A DNA stretch of 64,000 nt from Pseudomonas kilonensis. GTDB lineage: Bacteria > Pseudomonadota > Gammaproteobacteria > Pseudomonadales > Pseudomonadaceae. Made by a program: the position numbers and the translations under genes. The DNA lies in the NCBI RefSeq assembly GCF_001269885.1, contig NZ_LHVH01000017.1, forward strand, positions 1,054,001 through 1,118,000, written 5' to 3'. Positions 26,079 through 34,918 of the stretch are shown here, piece after piece. The notes under the pieces are model-generated. The model saw nothing but the letters and a program-made list of their open reading frames with translations, had not been told where the DNA came from and did not search any database. Each line of letters begins with the position of its first letter. Positions within the stretch are counted from its first letter, which is position 1.

Positions 26079-26879
26079 ATGCTTCTCGTCCCGTCAGATA
26101 CCGCCGAACAGACAAAACTCACCCTTGAGGTGGTGCTGCGCTATCACATGGCCTGGAAGCACCGCGACCTGGAGGCGATACTCGCGCTCTATCACCCGCA
26201 AGTGCAATACAACGATTTTTTCCAGAACCGCAGCATGGGCCTGACCGAGCTGCGCGCCTACATCACCGGCACGTTGCCGCGCCATCCCGATGAATATCTT
26301 GAGCACAATGACCGCATCCGCGCTGACGGCTGCACGGCATTCATCCAGTACCAGACCGCTCTGAAGGGCAGTGGCGAGCGGGTGGTTTTTCGCACCAGCG
26401 AAGCAATCACCGTATGTGAGGGTCAGATCCTGCGTGTCAACGAATACGCGTCACTCGTGCGCGACGGCGAGCCCCACGCCGGGCGTCGCGCCCCCGCCAT
26501 CAGTAAGCTAGGGCTCTCGGCGCGCCAGTTGAGTTTCATGGCGCGAGACTTGGCCGATTACTTTACCCGCCAACAGCCATTCCTGGATCCTGACCTGGAT
26601 CTTGCTCGGATCGCCAGCGCCACCGGGTACAGCCGTAATCAGTTGTCTTACCTATTGAATCAAGTGCTCGGGCAAAGCTTCTATCGCTACGTGACTCAGG
26701 CTCGCTTGGCCTACCTCCTTGAACGCCTCGCCAGTTACGACGAAAACGCACCCATCGATGCCCTCGCAGTGGCTGCCGGATTCAATTCCACCTCGGCGTT
26801 CTACAAGGCTTTCCGCAGCCATACCGGCTGCACACCAAAAGCCTGGTTGAAGGCCAATTGCGCGCGTACCCGCAGATAA
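26079..26879 (+). CDS. AraC-family regulator with an N-terminal NTF2/SnoaL-like domain
   Basis: A 266-residue protein with an unusual architecture. Residues about 15-130 form a SnoaL/NTF2-like cone (VVLRYHMAWKHRDLEAILALYHPQVQYND, then a KGSGERVVFRTSEAITV sheet), and residues about 160-265 are an AraC-type double HTH (LDLARIASATGYSRNQLSYLLNQV and DALAVAAGFNSTSAFYKAFRSHTGCTPKAW). The NTF2 pocket probably binds the effector in place of the usual cupin. It lies upstream of an amine oxidoreductase, cupin and PotF-like gene set on the same strand, which it probably activates. A GTG at 26049 with AAGGA upstream is an alternative start. Confidence 0.85.
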   Translation: MLLVPSDTAEQTKLTLEVVLRYHMAWKHRDLEAILALYHPQVQYNDFFQNRSMGLTELRAYITGTLPRHPDEYLEHNDRIRADGCTAFIQYQTALKGSGERVVFRTSEAITVCEGQILRVNEYASLVRDGEPHAGRRAPAISKLGLSARQLSFMARDLADYFTRQQPFLDPDLDLARIASATGYSRNQLSYLLNQVLGQSFYRYVTQARLAYLLERLASYDENAPIDALAVAAGFNSTSAFYKAFRSHTGCTPKAWLKANCARTRR

Positions 26880-26924
26880 CACAGGCCCCTTCGCTGCGCA
26901 TTAAGCTCTGTCGGCAATCAAACG

Positions 26925-28361
26925 ATGGAGCAGGTAATGGCTGGTTGGGGTGGTGTGAGTTTGTGGATGGAGCAAGTCGACGAGGCGCTGACGCCGCGTC
27001 CGGCGTTGCATCAGGATCTGCGAGCCGATGTGGTGATCATCGGTGCCGGCTACAGCGGCCTTTGGACGGCCTATTACCTCAAGCAGCAAGCACCGCACCT
27101 GGATATCGTCATAGTTGAAGCACAGATTGCCGGTTTCGGCGCCTCCGGCCGCAATGGCGGCTGGTTGATGGGGAATCTGCTCGGCGAAGACCGACTCCTG
27201 GGGCCCTTGCCCGCCGCCCAACGTCATGCAGGATATCAACTGCTGCACGGAATCCCCGATGAAGTGGCGCGGGTGTGCCACGTCGAAAGCATCGATTGCG
27301 AACTGCGTAAAGGTGGCGTGCTGTACTGCGCGGCGCGGTATCCCGAGCAAGAACGGCGCCTGCGCGAACAACTCGCTGCCGCCCATGCCCAAGGCCTGGG
27401 TGAGGACGATTATCGCTGGTTGAGCGCTCAGGCCTTGTGCGAACAATTGAATGTGGCCCAGGCGTACGGCGCCCTGTATTCACCTCACTGCGCGACCCTT
27501 CAACCTGCCCGGTTGGTACGGGGGCTAGCCGATGTCGTGGAACGCATGGGTGTGCGGATTTTCGAGCAAAGCGCTGTGCTCGACTGGACGGCAGGCCAAG
27601 TTCGAACCGAGCACGGTCGGGTGAGCGCCGATTGGGTGGTGCCGGCAGTCGAGGGATATGCCAGTGCCTTGCCCCCGTTAAACAAATATCAACTGGCCGC
27701 CCAGAGCCTGATCGTTGCAACTGAGCCGCTCCCGGCCGATGTGTGGGCCGAAATTGGACTTAGCCGTGGCCAGGCTTTCAGCGAAAACAGCCGACAGGTC
27801 ACCTACGGTCAGCGCAGCCGCGATGACCGCTTGGTATTTGGTGCCCGAGGAGGCTATCGCTTTGGAGGTCGCCTGCGCAGTGACTTCAACCTCAGTCAGG
27901 CCGAACGTGAGTTGCGCCAGTACCTGTTCAGCGAGCTATTTCCGATGTTGCGCGATGTTCGCCTGACTCATGCCTGGGGCGGCAACTTGGGCGTCGCGCG
28001 GCGCTTTCACCCGCACATGCTGGCCGACCGCCGCCAGAAAATTGCACTCGCCGGTGGCTATGGCGGCGAAGGCGTAGGCGCCAGCAACCTGGGTGGTCGC
28101 ACCGTGGCCGCGCTGATTCTTGGTCAGGACAACGAACTGACCCGCCAGCCTTGGGTGTGGGCCGACCGTCCGCTGGCCTCGTTGCCACGCTGGGAGCCAG
28201 AGCCCCTGCGCTGGCTGGGTTACAACGCCATTATCCAGAGCTTTGTTCACGAGGATCGGATATTGGCCAACCTCCATGTACCGCGCTGGCGTCGCCGGAT
28301 GGCCGAGGGTCTGGCGGGTTGCATGGAACGATTGATGAAGTCCAAGGAGCCGTTCCCATGA
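26925..28361 (+). CDS. FAD-dependent amine oxidoreductase, PuuB/OrdL-like
   Basis: A 478-residue DAO-superfamily flavoprotein. FAD binding is shown by VVIIGAGYSGLWTAYYL (residues about 35-51), GFGASGRNGGW (a motif shared with gamma-glutamylputrescine oxidase) and the C-terminal ALAGGYGGEGVGASNLGGRTVA. The family oxidises secondary or primary amines such as gamma-glutamylputrescine, glycine betaine derivatives or N-methyl compounds. Its stop overlaps the start of the cupin gene (ATGA), and a PotF-like polyamine-binding protein follows, so a polyamine or related amine substrate is likely. The genes for gamma-glutamylation (puuA, spuI) are absent here. Confidence 0.87.
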   Translation: MEQVMAGWGGVSLWMEQVDEALTPRPALHQDLRADVVIIGAGYSGLWTAYYLKQQAPHLDIVIVEAQIAGFGASGRNGGWLMGNLLGEDRLLGPLPAAQRHAGYQLLHGIPDEVARVCHVESIDCELRKGGVLYCAARYPEQERRLREQLAAAHAQGLGEDDYRWLSAQALCEQLNVAQAYGALYSPHCATLQPARLVRGLADVVERMGVRIFEQSAVLDWTAGQVRTEHGRVSADWVVPAVEGYASALPPLNKYQLAAQSLIVATEPLPADVWAEIGLSRGQAFSENSRQVTYGQRSRDDRLVFGARGGYRFGGRLRSDFNLSQAERELRQYLFSELFPMLRDVRLTHAWGGNLGVARRFHPHMLADRRQKIALAGGYGGEGVGASNLGGRTVAALILGQDNELTRQPWVWADRPLASLPRWEPEPLRWLGYNAIIQSFVHEDRILANLHVPRWRRRMAEGLAGCMERLMKSKEPFP

Positions 28362-28699
28362 AGATCGATCATTTTCGCGACACCCCGCACTTGTCTCTCG
28401 GGGAATCGGGCGCTGTCGGCGTACCGCTGGGTGAGCCGGTTTCACAGGTTGCCACGACAAGCGTTGAACGCGATGACGGCGTCGAAGCCGGCGTGTGGGA
28501 ATGCACCCCCGGCCGCTGGCGGCGCCAGATCGTGCAACAGGAGTTCTGCCATTTCATCCAGGGACGCTGCACCTTCACCCCGGATGGCGGTGAGGCTCTT
28601 TATATCCAGGCCGGCGACGCATTGATGTTGCCTGCGAACACCACGGGAGTCTGGGACATACAAGAAACCGTTCGCAAAAGCTATGTGCTGATTTTCTGA
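28358..28699 (+). CDS. Small single-domain cupin, DUF861/ethanolamine-utilisation type
   Basis: A 113-residue cupin whose core is VWECTPGRWRRQIVQQEFCHFIQGRCTF followed by IQAGDALMLPANTTGVWDI, matching the (S)-ureidoglycine aminohydrolase-like cupin_3 (DUF861) proteins. The metal-ligand pattern is degenerate: Glu and His are present in QQEFCHF but the full HxH is missing, so it may bind a ligand without a metal. It overlaps the oxidoreductase gene by 4 bp. Such cupins are frequent companions of PuuB-like oxidases and may handle or sense the product. Function unproven. Confidence 0.85.
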   Translation: MKIDHFRDTPHLSLGESGAVGVPLGEPVSQVATTSVERDDGVEAGVWECTPGRWRRQIVQQEFCHFIQGRCTFTPDGGEALYIQAGDALMLPANTTGVWDIQETVRKSYVLIF

Positions 28700-28743
28700 A
28701 CTGCCTTCATCCATAACGCTTAGAACAAAGGTTGAGGTCTCGT

Positions 28744-29817
28744 ATGTTGAAATCGATCGTTCCGCTACTGTTGATCGCGTCCACCGCTCAGGCGGCAGAC
28801 ACCGTCAGGATCTACAACTGGAGCAGTTACATTGCCCCAGATACCCTGCAAAACTTTACCAGCCATACCGGGCACCCGACTCAGTATGACGTGTACGACA
28901 GCAACGAGGTCCTCGACGCCAAACTGATGGCCGGCCGTTCCGGGTATGACGTGGTGTTTCCCTCCAACCACTTCATGGCCCGGCAGATCAAGGCCGGTGC
29001 GCTGAAACCGCTGGACCGTAGCAAACTGCCGAACTGGCAGAACCTCAACCCGACGCTGATGAAAGTTCTGGAGGCCAACGATCCGGGCAACCGATACGGT
29101 TTCCCGTACCTGTGGGGCAGCACCGGCATCGGCTACAACGTCGCCAAGGTCAAGGCAGTCCTGGGCGATGTACCGATAGACTCATGGGACATCATCTTCA
29201 AGCCGGAGAACATGAAAAAACTCGCCCGATGCGGCGTAGCCATGCTCGACAACGGCCCCGAGATCCTTCCCATCGCCTTGAACTACCTGGGGCTTGGGCA
29301 TCACAGCAAGGACAAGGCCGACTACGAGAAGGCCCAGGCGCTGCTACTCAAAGTGCGGCCCTATGTGAATTACTTCCACAACTCCAAGTACACCAGCGAT
29401 CTTGCAACGGGAGACGTGTGTCTGGTCGTCGGGTTCTCTGGCGACGTGATGCAGGCGGCCGCCAGAGCCAATGAGGCCGGCAATGGCCAACAGATTGCCT
29501 ACGCCATCCCCAAGGAAGGCTCACCCATGTGGTTCGACATGGTCGCCATGCCTGCCGATGCTCCGAATGAAGCTGCCGGTTACGCGTTTCTGAATTACCT
29601 GCTGGACCCCAACGTCATGGCTGACATCAGCAACCACGTGCACTATGCCAACGGCAATGCTGCCGCTGAAGGCATGGTCGACAAGGCCATTCTCAACGAC
29701 CCGATGGTGTACCCGCCTGAAAGCGTGATGAAGAAACTCTTTGTGCTGGAAGCGATGCCGCTGGAGACCGACCGGCTGCGCACGCGTGTTTGGAGTCGGG
29801 TTAAAAACGGACAATAA
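28744..29817 (+). CDS. Periplasmic polyamine-binding protein, PotF/SpuD-like
   Basis: A 357-residue SBP family 1 protein with a signal peptide (MLKSIVPLLLIASTAQA) and the mature start ADTVRIYNWSSYIAPDTL, the hallmark of PotF/SpuD/SpuE. Ligand-box residues recognisable from the family include Trp in YNWSSYI, Asp/Ser in YDVYDSNEVL, Trp in LWGSTGIGYN and Asp in GFSGDVMQA. No permease or ATPase genes follow, so it must use transporter components encoded elsewhere or act as a sensor-binding protein. The ATG at 28744 has GAGGT at ideal spacing. Specificity for putrescine or spermidine is inferred. Confidence 0.9.
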   Translation: MLKSIVPLLLIASTAQAADTVRIYNWSSYIAPDTLQNFTSHTGHPTQYDVYDSNEVLDAKLMAGRSGYDVVFPSNHFMARQIKAGALKPLDRSKLPNWQNLNPTLMKVLEANDPGNRYGFPYLWGSTGIGYNVAKVKAVLGDVPIDSWDIIFKPENMKKLARCGVAMLDNGPEILPIALNYLGLGHHSKDKADYEKAQALLLKVRPYVNYFHNSKYTSDLATGDVCLVVGFSGDVMQAAARANEAGNGQQIAYAIPKEGSPMWFDMVAMPADAPNEAAGYAFLNYLLDPNVMADISNHVHYANGNAAAEGMVDKAILNDPMVYPPESVMKKLFVLEAMPLETDRLRTRVWSRVKNGQ

Positions 29818-29918
29818 AGTCAATCGTCGATGATGCGGGCAGCCCGGATCATCGGCGGCAGGTCCGCGGTGCGAAAGCATGCCTCACACTGGCACCATGA
29901 CCGCTTGATGTGCTCTAG

Positions 29919-30070
29919 AAACAAGTCCAGAATCAAGTCTTTTCCTGCTCCGGCTAGAAAAGAAACCCCTTAAATTTCAACGAGTCGGACACCAGATACG
30001 AGTCTCGTTTCCCGCTCCAAGATTCAGAAAAAAGCCACTCAGATGAGTGGCTTTTTTTTGTCTGAAATTT
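29919..30070. repeat. Diverged direct repeat A containing a tRNA-Gly 3' end
   Basis: About 150 bp that recur in the same orientation at 44712-44862. Positions 29999-30019 equal the last 21 nt of tRNA-Gly(GCC) including CCA, but the rest of the tRNA is missing. The bases upstream read ACACCAGATA instead of the tRNA body. A strong terminator hairpin follows at 30028. Together the two copies bracket 14.8 kb. The rest of the interval 29818-30118 contains no gene. Confidence 0.85.
30028..30059. terminator. Strong bidirectional terminator in repeat A
   Basis: AAAAAAGCCACTC / GAGTGGCTTTTTT form a 13-bp stem with an AGAT loop, followed by more T. It can stop transcription in both directions and should end the 26-29.8 kb transcript. 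Confidence 0.88.
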
Positions 30071-30118
30071 ATGTGCTGAGGTGTGAGTCGTTTCTCGTCT
30101 ATCGTGCCCTCTCGAATC

Positions 30119-30457
30119 TCAACCTAGGTCAGGATCTAGGGAATCTGCTTTTAAAGTTTTAACTACGTCCTTCGGGTTTGCTTTGTAGCATTCAATCATA
30201 TGGTTGCAATAATCACCGACGGTGTAAATTGTTAATTTTCCAGCAATTATCGATTTGTATTTTTCTCTGGTGCATACGTCCAGTATGTCACCTTCGATTA
30301 CATCGTATTCATTTTTTCTGAATAAACCAGGAGGGCGAGTGGCTTTGAGGTCGCGTCCAAATACTGAACTTTCATTAAAGGTATCTATAGGGGTGTTAAA
30401 TATACTGGCAACTCGTTGCGTGGCAAGCTTGCGAATGGTTTTATCTTGATTTTTCAT
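30119..30457 (-). CDS. Hypothetical 112-residue protein, possibly acyl carrier protein-like
   Basis: I do not recognise a named family. The gene is much richer in A+T than its neighbours, suggesting recent transfer. The order of features resembles an acyl carrier protein: an N-terminal helix RVASIFNTP, then SVFGRDLKA, a central NEYDVIEGDILDV segment, and the end IYTVGDYCNHMIECY, which mirrors the ITVGDLVDYI-type last helix of ACPs. The DSL serine that carries phosphopantetheine is missing, so it could not work as a carrier. Three Cys residues cluster in the C-terminal half. No adjacent toxin or synthase explains it. Confidence 0.55.
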   Translation of the reverse strand: MKNQDKTIRKLATQRVASIFNTPIDTFNESSVFGRDLKATRPPGLFRKNEYDVIEGDILDVCTREKYKSIIAGKLTIYTVGDYCNHMIECYKANPKDVVKTLKADSLDPDLG

Positions 30458-30830
30458 GTTTTAACTCATGTGTAGTCGACCCCATTGCCTGCGAATCTCT
30501 GTCGTGTGACGCATTGCGGCCGATATAGGCATGCAACCTACCAGAATTATCGTCGCGTTCGTGCGGACTCCAGCAAAGTATTAGTAGCACTCTGCCGAAC
30601 AATCCTGCAATGTTTTCCATCGCTGCATTATGAATGCATGTATTGGGGTTTAATGTAATGCTGTTCAGGTCGTCATCTGAGACAGTCGTGTCGATATACT
30701 GTATCGCCCAATTCTGAAAGTCAGGATGTGTTTTTGCTAATGGGATAAATGTATATCAGCAATGCCCAGCTGCTGGATAATGTAAGCATTCCCTCAAGAT
30801 AACGTTGCCGCCCACGCAAACGCTGCAATG
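30458..30830. other. Gene-free junction region before a transposase scrap
   Basis: This looks like a decayed insertion boundary between the AT-rich orphan gene and the IS5-type fragment. I see no complete inverted repeat or coding sequence. Confidence 0.35.
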
Positions 30831-30832
30831 GG

Positions 30833-31078
30833 TTGCTTACCGACGAGGGTTACGGCATTGAAGCACTGCGTCGATATCGCGATCAGTATCGAACGCAACT
30901 CGCCATCCCGCTGCGCTCGATGAAGCGCAAACCCAAACCCGACCTGTCAAGACTGTTTGATCGGCCCAAGTACCGACAACGCCATATCATCGAACGTATG
31001 TTTGGCTGGCTGAAAGAGAACCGCAGGATCATGACGCGCTTCGACAGACTCGCGAAAAGCTATGCCGCCATGGTTTAA
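30833..31078 (+). pseudogene. IS5-family transposase, C-terminal fragment
   Basis: About 80 codons matching the end of a DDE transposase of the IS5 type. The Y-(2)-R-(3)-E-(6)-K signature is intact in KYRQRHIIERMFGWLKENRR, which carries the third catalytic acidic residue, and TRFDRLAKSYAAMV is the usual C-terminus. The N-terminal domains with the two catalytic Asp residues are absent and no flanking inverted repeats are evident, so it cannot transpose. It marks a past insertion inside the 30-44.8 kb segment. Confidence 0.85.
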
Positions 31079-31125
31079 CTGGCTTGTTCCATGCGATGTT
31101 TGCGATATCTTTTTGCGTATAGAGC

Positions 31126-32247
31126 CTAAGGCTTGCCTGATGGCGATTGTGTTGAAGATGGATGCCCGAAAGCAGCGGTGATCCTATCCATGAAATTCAA
31201 TACCAAGTCTACCGAGTACCCGGCAATCAGCGCGATCCCAATCTGAGGTAAGTTGCCCAAGGCGTCCGTCTTCGAAGGGGCGATCAACACCAGAGACGCG
31301 ACGCCCAGGATCGGTCCGAGGGCCAATCGCGCTGACCCAAGCAGGCGCCGTGTCCAGGTGAACGTGAAGGTCTCCAGTTGTGAACTGACGGAGCGCAACA
31401 CAAACACGCAGCTACCCAGCAAGCCGTACAACGCTGGCAGGAGCAGGCGATAGAGAATATCGTATTGGTTTTGGGCCTGTTGGCGAGGACGATATTCATC
31501 AACAGACTCGCCTAGTGACAATGTGGGGCGCTCGGAAGACTCCATAGGAGGGGCAATATCTTTGGGAGAAGACCTTGTTGTAATGGGCGGCTCATCAAAG
31601 AATGTAACCATCCAGAATGTCCTGGAGAAATTCAGCAAGTTGGCGGCGGAAGCGCGTTCCGACTGTATTGCGCGATTTTGCTCATAGGCTGCTACAAAGA
31701 CAGAGTAGGCGGCGATTTGTTTTGCCTTGGCTTCAGTTGTAACGGGAACGTTGTTTGTAGGGTCCAGTGATTTTATAACCAGTGTCGCATTTTGACTTTC
31801 CACCCAGAGTTTCAACACGGTATCAATGGAGGTCTTGTTCTTCGCGACCAGATCATCAAGGCCTTGAATGCGCGAGGAAAGCTGTACCGCCTGAATTTGT
31901 GCGCAGAGTATTATCAATAAGGTGGCCATCGACCCCCACGCGACATATTTGCTGGCCCGATTGGTAAACAGACCGATCAATGAACTTCCGGTAACCAGCC
32001 CCGTGTCTTGAAGGCTGGCGATGGTCACTGGCCGCACGGCGACGGCCAACTTCGACAGCGACGTCCAAAATGCCGCTTCTTGGTCAAGCGTCAATTCCCC
32101 CTTATCGAGCGCCTGCTCTGCGCCAATTACTGCTTTCAAGTCAGCGTCGGCAATCGGAATTCCGGCTTGTGTAGCGAATGCCAACAGAAGCTTGGCTCGC
32201 TTGACCGAGTCTGCGAGATGATCGGTTTTAGGGAGCACAATAGGCAT
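31126..32247 (-). CDS. Hypothetical membrane protein, 373 residues
   Basis: I recognise no family. A soluble N-terminal region (about 90 residues) is followed by one TM helix (YVAWGSMATLLIILCAQIQAV, about residues 100-120), a charged periplasmic or cytoplasmic middle of about 145 residues with predicted helices, then three hydrophobic segments near residues 268-288, 308-326 and 332-352. The layout resembles membrane sensors or stress proteins of unknown function in Pseudomonas islands. An ATG at 32247 is used; a TTG 30 bp upstream is the alternative. It stands alone: the transposase scrap lies on one side and a 300-bp gap on the other. Confidence 0.7.
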   Translation of the reverse strand: MPIVLPKTDHLADSVKRAKLLLAFATQAGIPIADADLKAVIGAEQALDKGELTLDQEAAFWTSLSKLAVAVRPVTIASLQDTGLVTGSSLIGLFTNRASKYVAWGSMATLLIILCAQIQAVQLSSRIQGLDDLVAKNKTSIDTVLKLWVESQNATLVIKSLDPTNNVPVTTEAKAKQIAAYSVFVAAYEQNRAIQSERASAANLLNFSRTFWMVTFFDEPPITTRSSPKDIAPPMESSERPTLSLGESVDEYRPRQQAQNQYDILYRLLLPALYGLLGSCVFVLRSVSSQLETFTFTWTRRLLGSARLALGPILGVASLVLIAPSKTDALGNLPQIGIALIAGYSVDLVLNFMDRITAAFGHPSSTQSPSGKP

Positions 32248-32564
32248 GTTTTGCGATCCCCTCTGAAATGAAAACAAGATTATAGACTGTTACACGAGCG
32301 TAACACTGTTCGTTATTTTTATGCCGCGAACAAGAGTCGCTCATAGACTATAAGTCTTTATGGCGCCGAATGGGTCGGTTAATGCTGACGTTAGCACTAG
32401 GTCATTTGGGTGTCTAGTTTCAGTTGTTGGTGGGTGTCAACTAATTTAGTCTCCTTTGTGGCGTTTTCCAGAGTTCTGCAATAACGCTATTTCAATCGAT
32501 TGCGTTATTTCTTTTTAGAAGCCAGCGCGATATAGCGGTGCCGCGGAAAATAAACTAGCGTGTA
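32248..32564. other. Gene-free divergent promoter region
   Basis: The AT-rich stretch separates two divergent genes and should hold both promoters. I see no named motif or repeat. Confidence 0.35.
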
Positions 32565-32603
32565 ATGGCTGCACTGATGTTCGGGATGTCAGGGAGGATG
32601 GCG

Positions 32604-33206
32604 ATGCGTCTGGTCATTGCACTGATGCTGCTGTGTCTGGCGGGCTGCGCCAAGGACCTCACTCCCGGCCTGGTGGGTTGCGCCGAAGATCGCTCTCCAC
32701 GGGAGGACTGTGGTAAAGAGCCCACCGCCAACGAACACAATCTGACCGAGCCGAAGATCACCTACCTCGGCGTAGGCGGCTGGCTACTCAACTGGCACGG
32801 CAACGGCCTGTTACTCGCACCGTCCTTCAGCAATCCGAACGTCCCCATCTTTGTTCGCGCGAATGAGCAGCGTATCGCCGATTACCTGCCGGACGTGAAG
32901 AACGTAAAAGTCCTCCTGATTGGCCATGCGCATTATGACCACTTGCTCGATGTTCCAGTGATCATGCAGCGCTACGCGCCCGACGCGATTGCTTACGGCA
33001 ACAGAACGGCCGGCCCGGCTTGCTGCCGCGTAAGGCAGGGACTTTGTTCCTCCAGACCACCCAAAGGAGGTGTTTTTCAATCTCAAACAAGAAATCAGGA
33101 ACTGAACTCGGTCCTCGATGCCCCTCTGCACTTGCTTCGCAATGGCTGGCTCGGACGTGGACGGAAACCGTTGCATAAACCAGCCTGGAAGGATGCCCCT
33201 ACATGA
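32604..33206 (+). pseudogene. Truncated metallo-beta-lactamase-fold lipoprotein
   Basis: The protein starts as a lipoprotein (MRLVIALMLLCLAGC, lipobox LAGC) and then as an MBL-fold hydrolase of the UlaG/RomA type: ITYLGVGGWLLNW, then the metal site HAHYDHLLDVP. After AIAYGNRTA (about 33010) the similarity stops. The remaining 65 codons are low-complexity, Arg-, Cys- and Pro-rich, without the later His and Asp metal ligands, so the frame probably reads foreign or scrambled DNA. The start at 32604 has AGGGAGG at perfect spacing. It ends 4 bp inside the PhoD gene, suggesting that the intact ancestor was translationally coupled to PhoD. Confidence 0.75.
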
Positions 33207-34918
33207 GTACGCTTCGCGCGCCCGCACTCGGTCCCATCGTGGGACACACTACCTATCGTTCGTGCCGGCTGTGGATTGCCGCCTCGGATTGCCTCGATCG
33301 AAAAGAACTCGATGAAGAGGTCCGCTCCATTGGCGTGCTAGGTGTCGTAGGAAAAAACGGCAAGGTAAAGCCGGGCGATATCTTCTATTTTCGCCTGCCC
33401 CGCGAATACGACCGTACCGGCACGTTGAATCTGGGCGTAGACAAGTCCCTCTGGAAAGATGCGGCAGAGGAAAAAAAACTGCAGCCTTACACGCTCAATC
33501 CCGCCACCACCTACACCGTGCGCATGGCGTCGCTGAATCAGGATGATGCGTATCCCAATGACAGCAATGTAACCAGCGAGGAGATTGCGTCCAAGCTCCC
33601 AGACGCGTCCGTATGGGCCGACAAGTTGAATCTCGAAAATGGTTTGGGCGAAGCGTTTGCCGAGGCTACGTTCACCACACAGCCAGCGCCAGGACAAGCC
33701 GCATCCCCACTCAGTTTTCTGCTGGGCTCGTGCCGTTATCCAGGTTTGCTATGGAAGCGCAAGGAAGCCGACCGCATCTTTCGCCCCATGCTCAAGCAGC
33801 ACGAGGCAAGGCCGGTCAACCTGTCACTCATGGCCGGGGATCAGATCTATGCGGACATGTTCAATCGCCTGGTGCCAATCGGCCTGGCGGATACCTACGC
33901 GGAGTTTCAGGAGCGCTACCACATTGCGTTCGGGTCCCGGAACATGCGTAAGCTGTTGAGCCGCGTGCCAACCTACATGATCCTGGATGACCATGAAATC
34001 GAGGATAACTGGTCGCAGGATCGCCTGCACCAGAGCAATGGTAAAAGGATGCTCTTCAACCTGGCCATTGGTGCCTACATGAGTTACCAGTGGAGTCACG
34101 GGCCGCGTTTCACCGACAGCTATGTAAATGATCCGGCGTACGGGGTGCCTGCCTCGCTCAAGCGCATGGGCACCCTGAACCTGTTTTACGACTTCGTTTG
34201 CGCCGGCTATCCGTTCTTTGTACTGGACACCCGCACCCAGCGCTTTCTCGCCGATCTGCCGGGGCTGGCCGACAATCACTTACTGGGTCGGCCCTCTCTT
34301 GATCCCAACGAACCGAGCCAGTTGGATCGGGTATGCGCGTGGCTGGCGCACATGCAGCAAACCCGCGGCAACGTGCCGAAGTTCATCGTATCTTCCAGCG
34401 TCTTCCTGCCAAACGGGGTGGACACCTTGCTCAGCGATGAACACAAGGAGAAGGATGACTCCTGGCCGTGCTTTCCCAACACACGCCGGCGGATTCTGCA
34501 AACAATGGTGGACGGGAACGTGCAGAACGTGATCTTCCTCTCCGGCGACATCCATTGCTCCAGCGTGGCGCAACTGGAGTTCTCGGCCCCCGCTGCGGCG
34601 CTCAAGGCTTATTCCATCGTCTCCTCCGCATTTTATTGGCCGTTTGCTTTCGCCGATGGCGACCCCGCTGGCTACGTCCACAATTCACGCGCTGCGAATA
34701 CCCAGGATGGCTTTGCCATCAGTCCGGCCCAGGGCATCATGCACTACAGGGCGTGGGGCTTCACCCAGGATGACAATTTCTGCCGAGTCGACGTGGACCC
34801 GGTAGCGGCGGAACTGGCCGTGCAGGCCTTCGACGAGGATGGGGATCCGATTGCACGAAGTCACGGAGACGGTCAGATACGCAAGATGCCGGAGAGACTG
34901 AAGCTGGCGCCTTGGTGA
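33203..34918 (+). CDS. PhoD-like metallophosphatase, apparently cytoplasmic
   Basis: A 571-residue protein with the PhoD alkaline phosphatase/phosphodiesterase domain. Metal-binding motifs appear in order: LGSCRYPG, MAGDQIYADMF, LDDHEIEDNWS and LSGDIHCSSVA, the last two with the conserved His and Asp ligands. No Tat or Sec signal is visible, unlike classical secreted PhoD, so it probably acts in the cytoplasm or is exported by another route. The ATG at 33203 has AAGGA 8 nt upstream and overlaps the stop of the truncated MBL gene. Two neighbouring metallohydrolases hint at hydrolysis of a phosphodiester or phospholipid, but the substrate is unknown. Confidence 0.87.
   Translation: MSTLRAPALGPIVGHTTYRSCRLWIAASDCLDRKELDEEVRSIGVLGVVGKNGKVKPGDIFYFRLPREYDRTGTLNLGVDKSLWKDAAEEKKLQPYTLNPATTYTVRMASLNQDDAYPNDSNVTSEEIASKLPDASVWADKLNLENGLGEAFAEATFTTQPAPGQAASPLSFLLGSCRYPGLLWKRKEADRIFRPMLKQHEARPVNLSLMAGDQIYADMFNRLVPIGLADTYAEFQERYHIAFGSRNMRKLLSRVPTYMILDDHEIEDNWSQDRLHQSNGKRMLFNLAIGAYMSYQWSHGPRFTDSYVNDPAYGVPASLKRMGTLNLFYDFVCAGYPFFVLDTRTQRFLADLPGLADNHLLGRPSLDPNEPSQLDRVCAWLAHMQQTRGNVPKFIVSSSVFLPNGVDTLLSDEHKEKDDSWPCFPNTRRRILQTMVDGNVQNVIFLSGDIHCSSVAQLEFSAPAAALKAYSIVSSAFYWPFAFADGDPAGYVHNSRAANTQDGFAISPAQGIMHYRAWGFTQDDNFCRVDVDPVAAELAVQAFDEDGDPIARSHGDGQIRKMPERLKLAPW

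Noticed and set aside
29999..30019. Complete tRNA-Gly gene
   Set aside because: Only the last 21 nt match; the D-arm, anticodon arm and 5' acceptor strand are absent, so it cannot make a tRNA.
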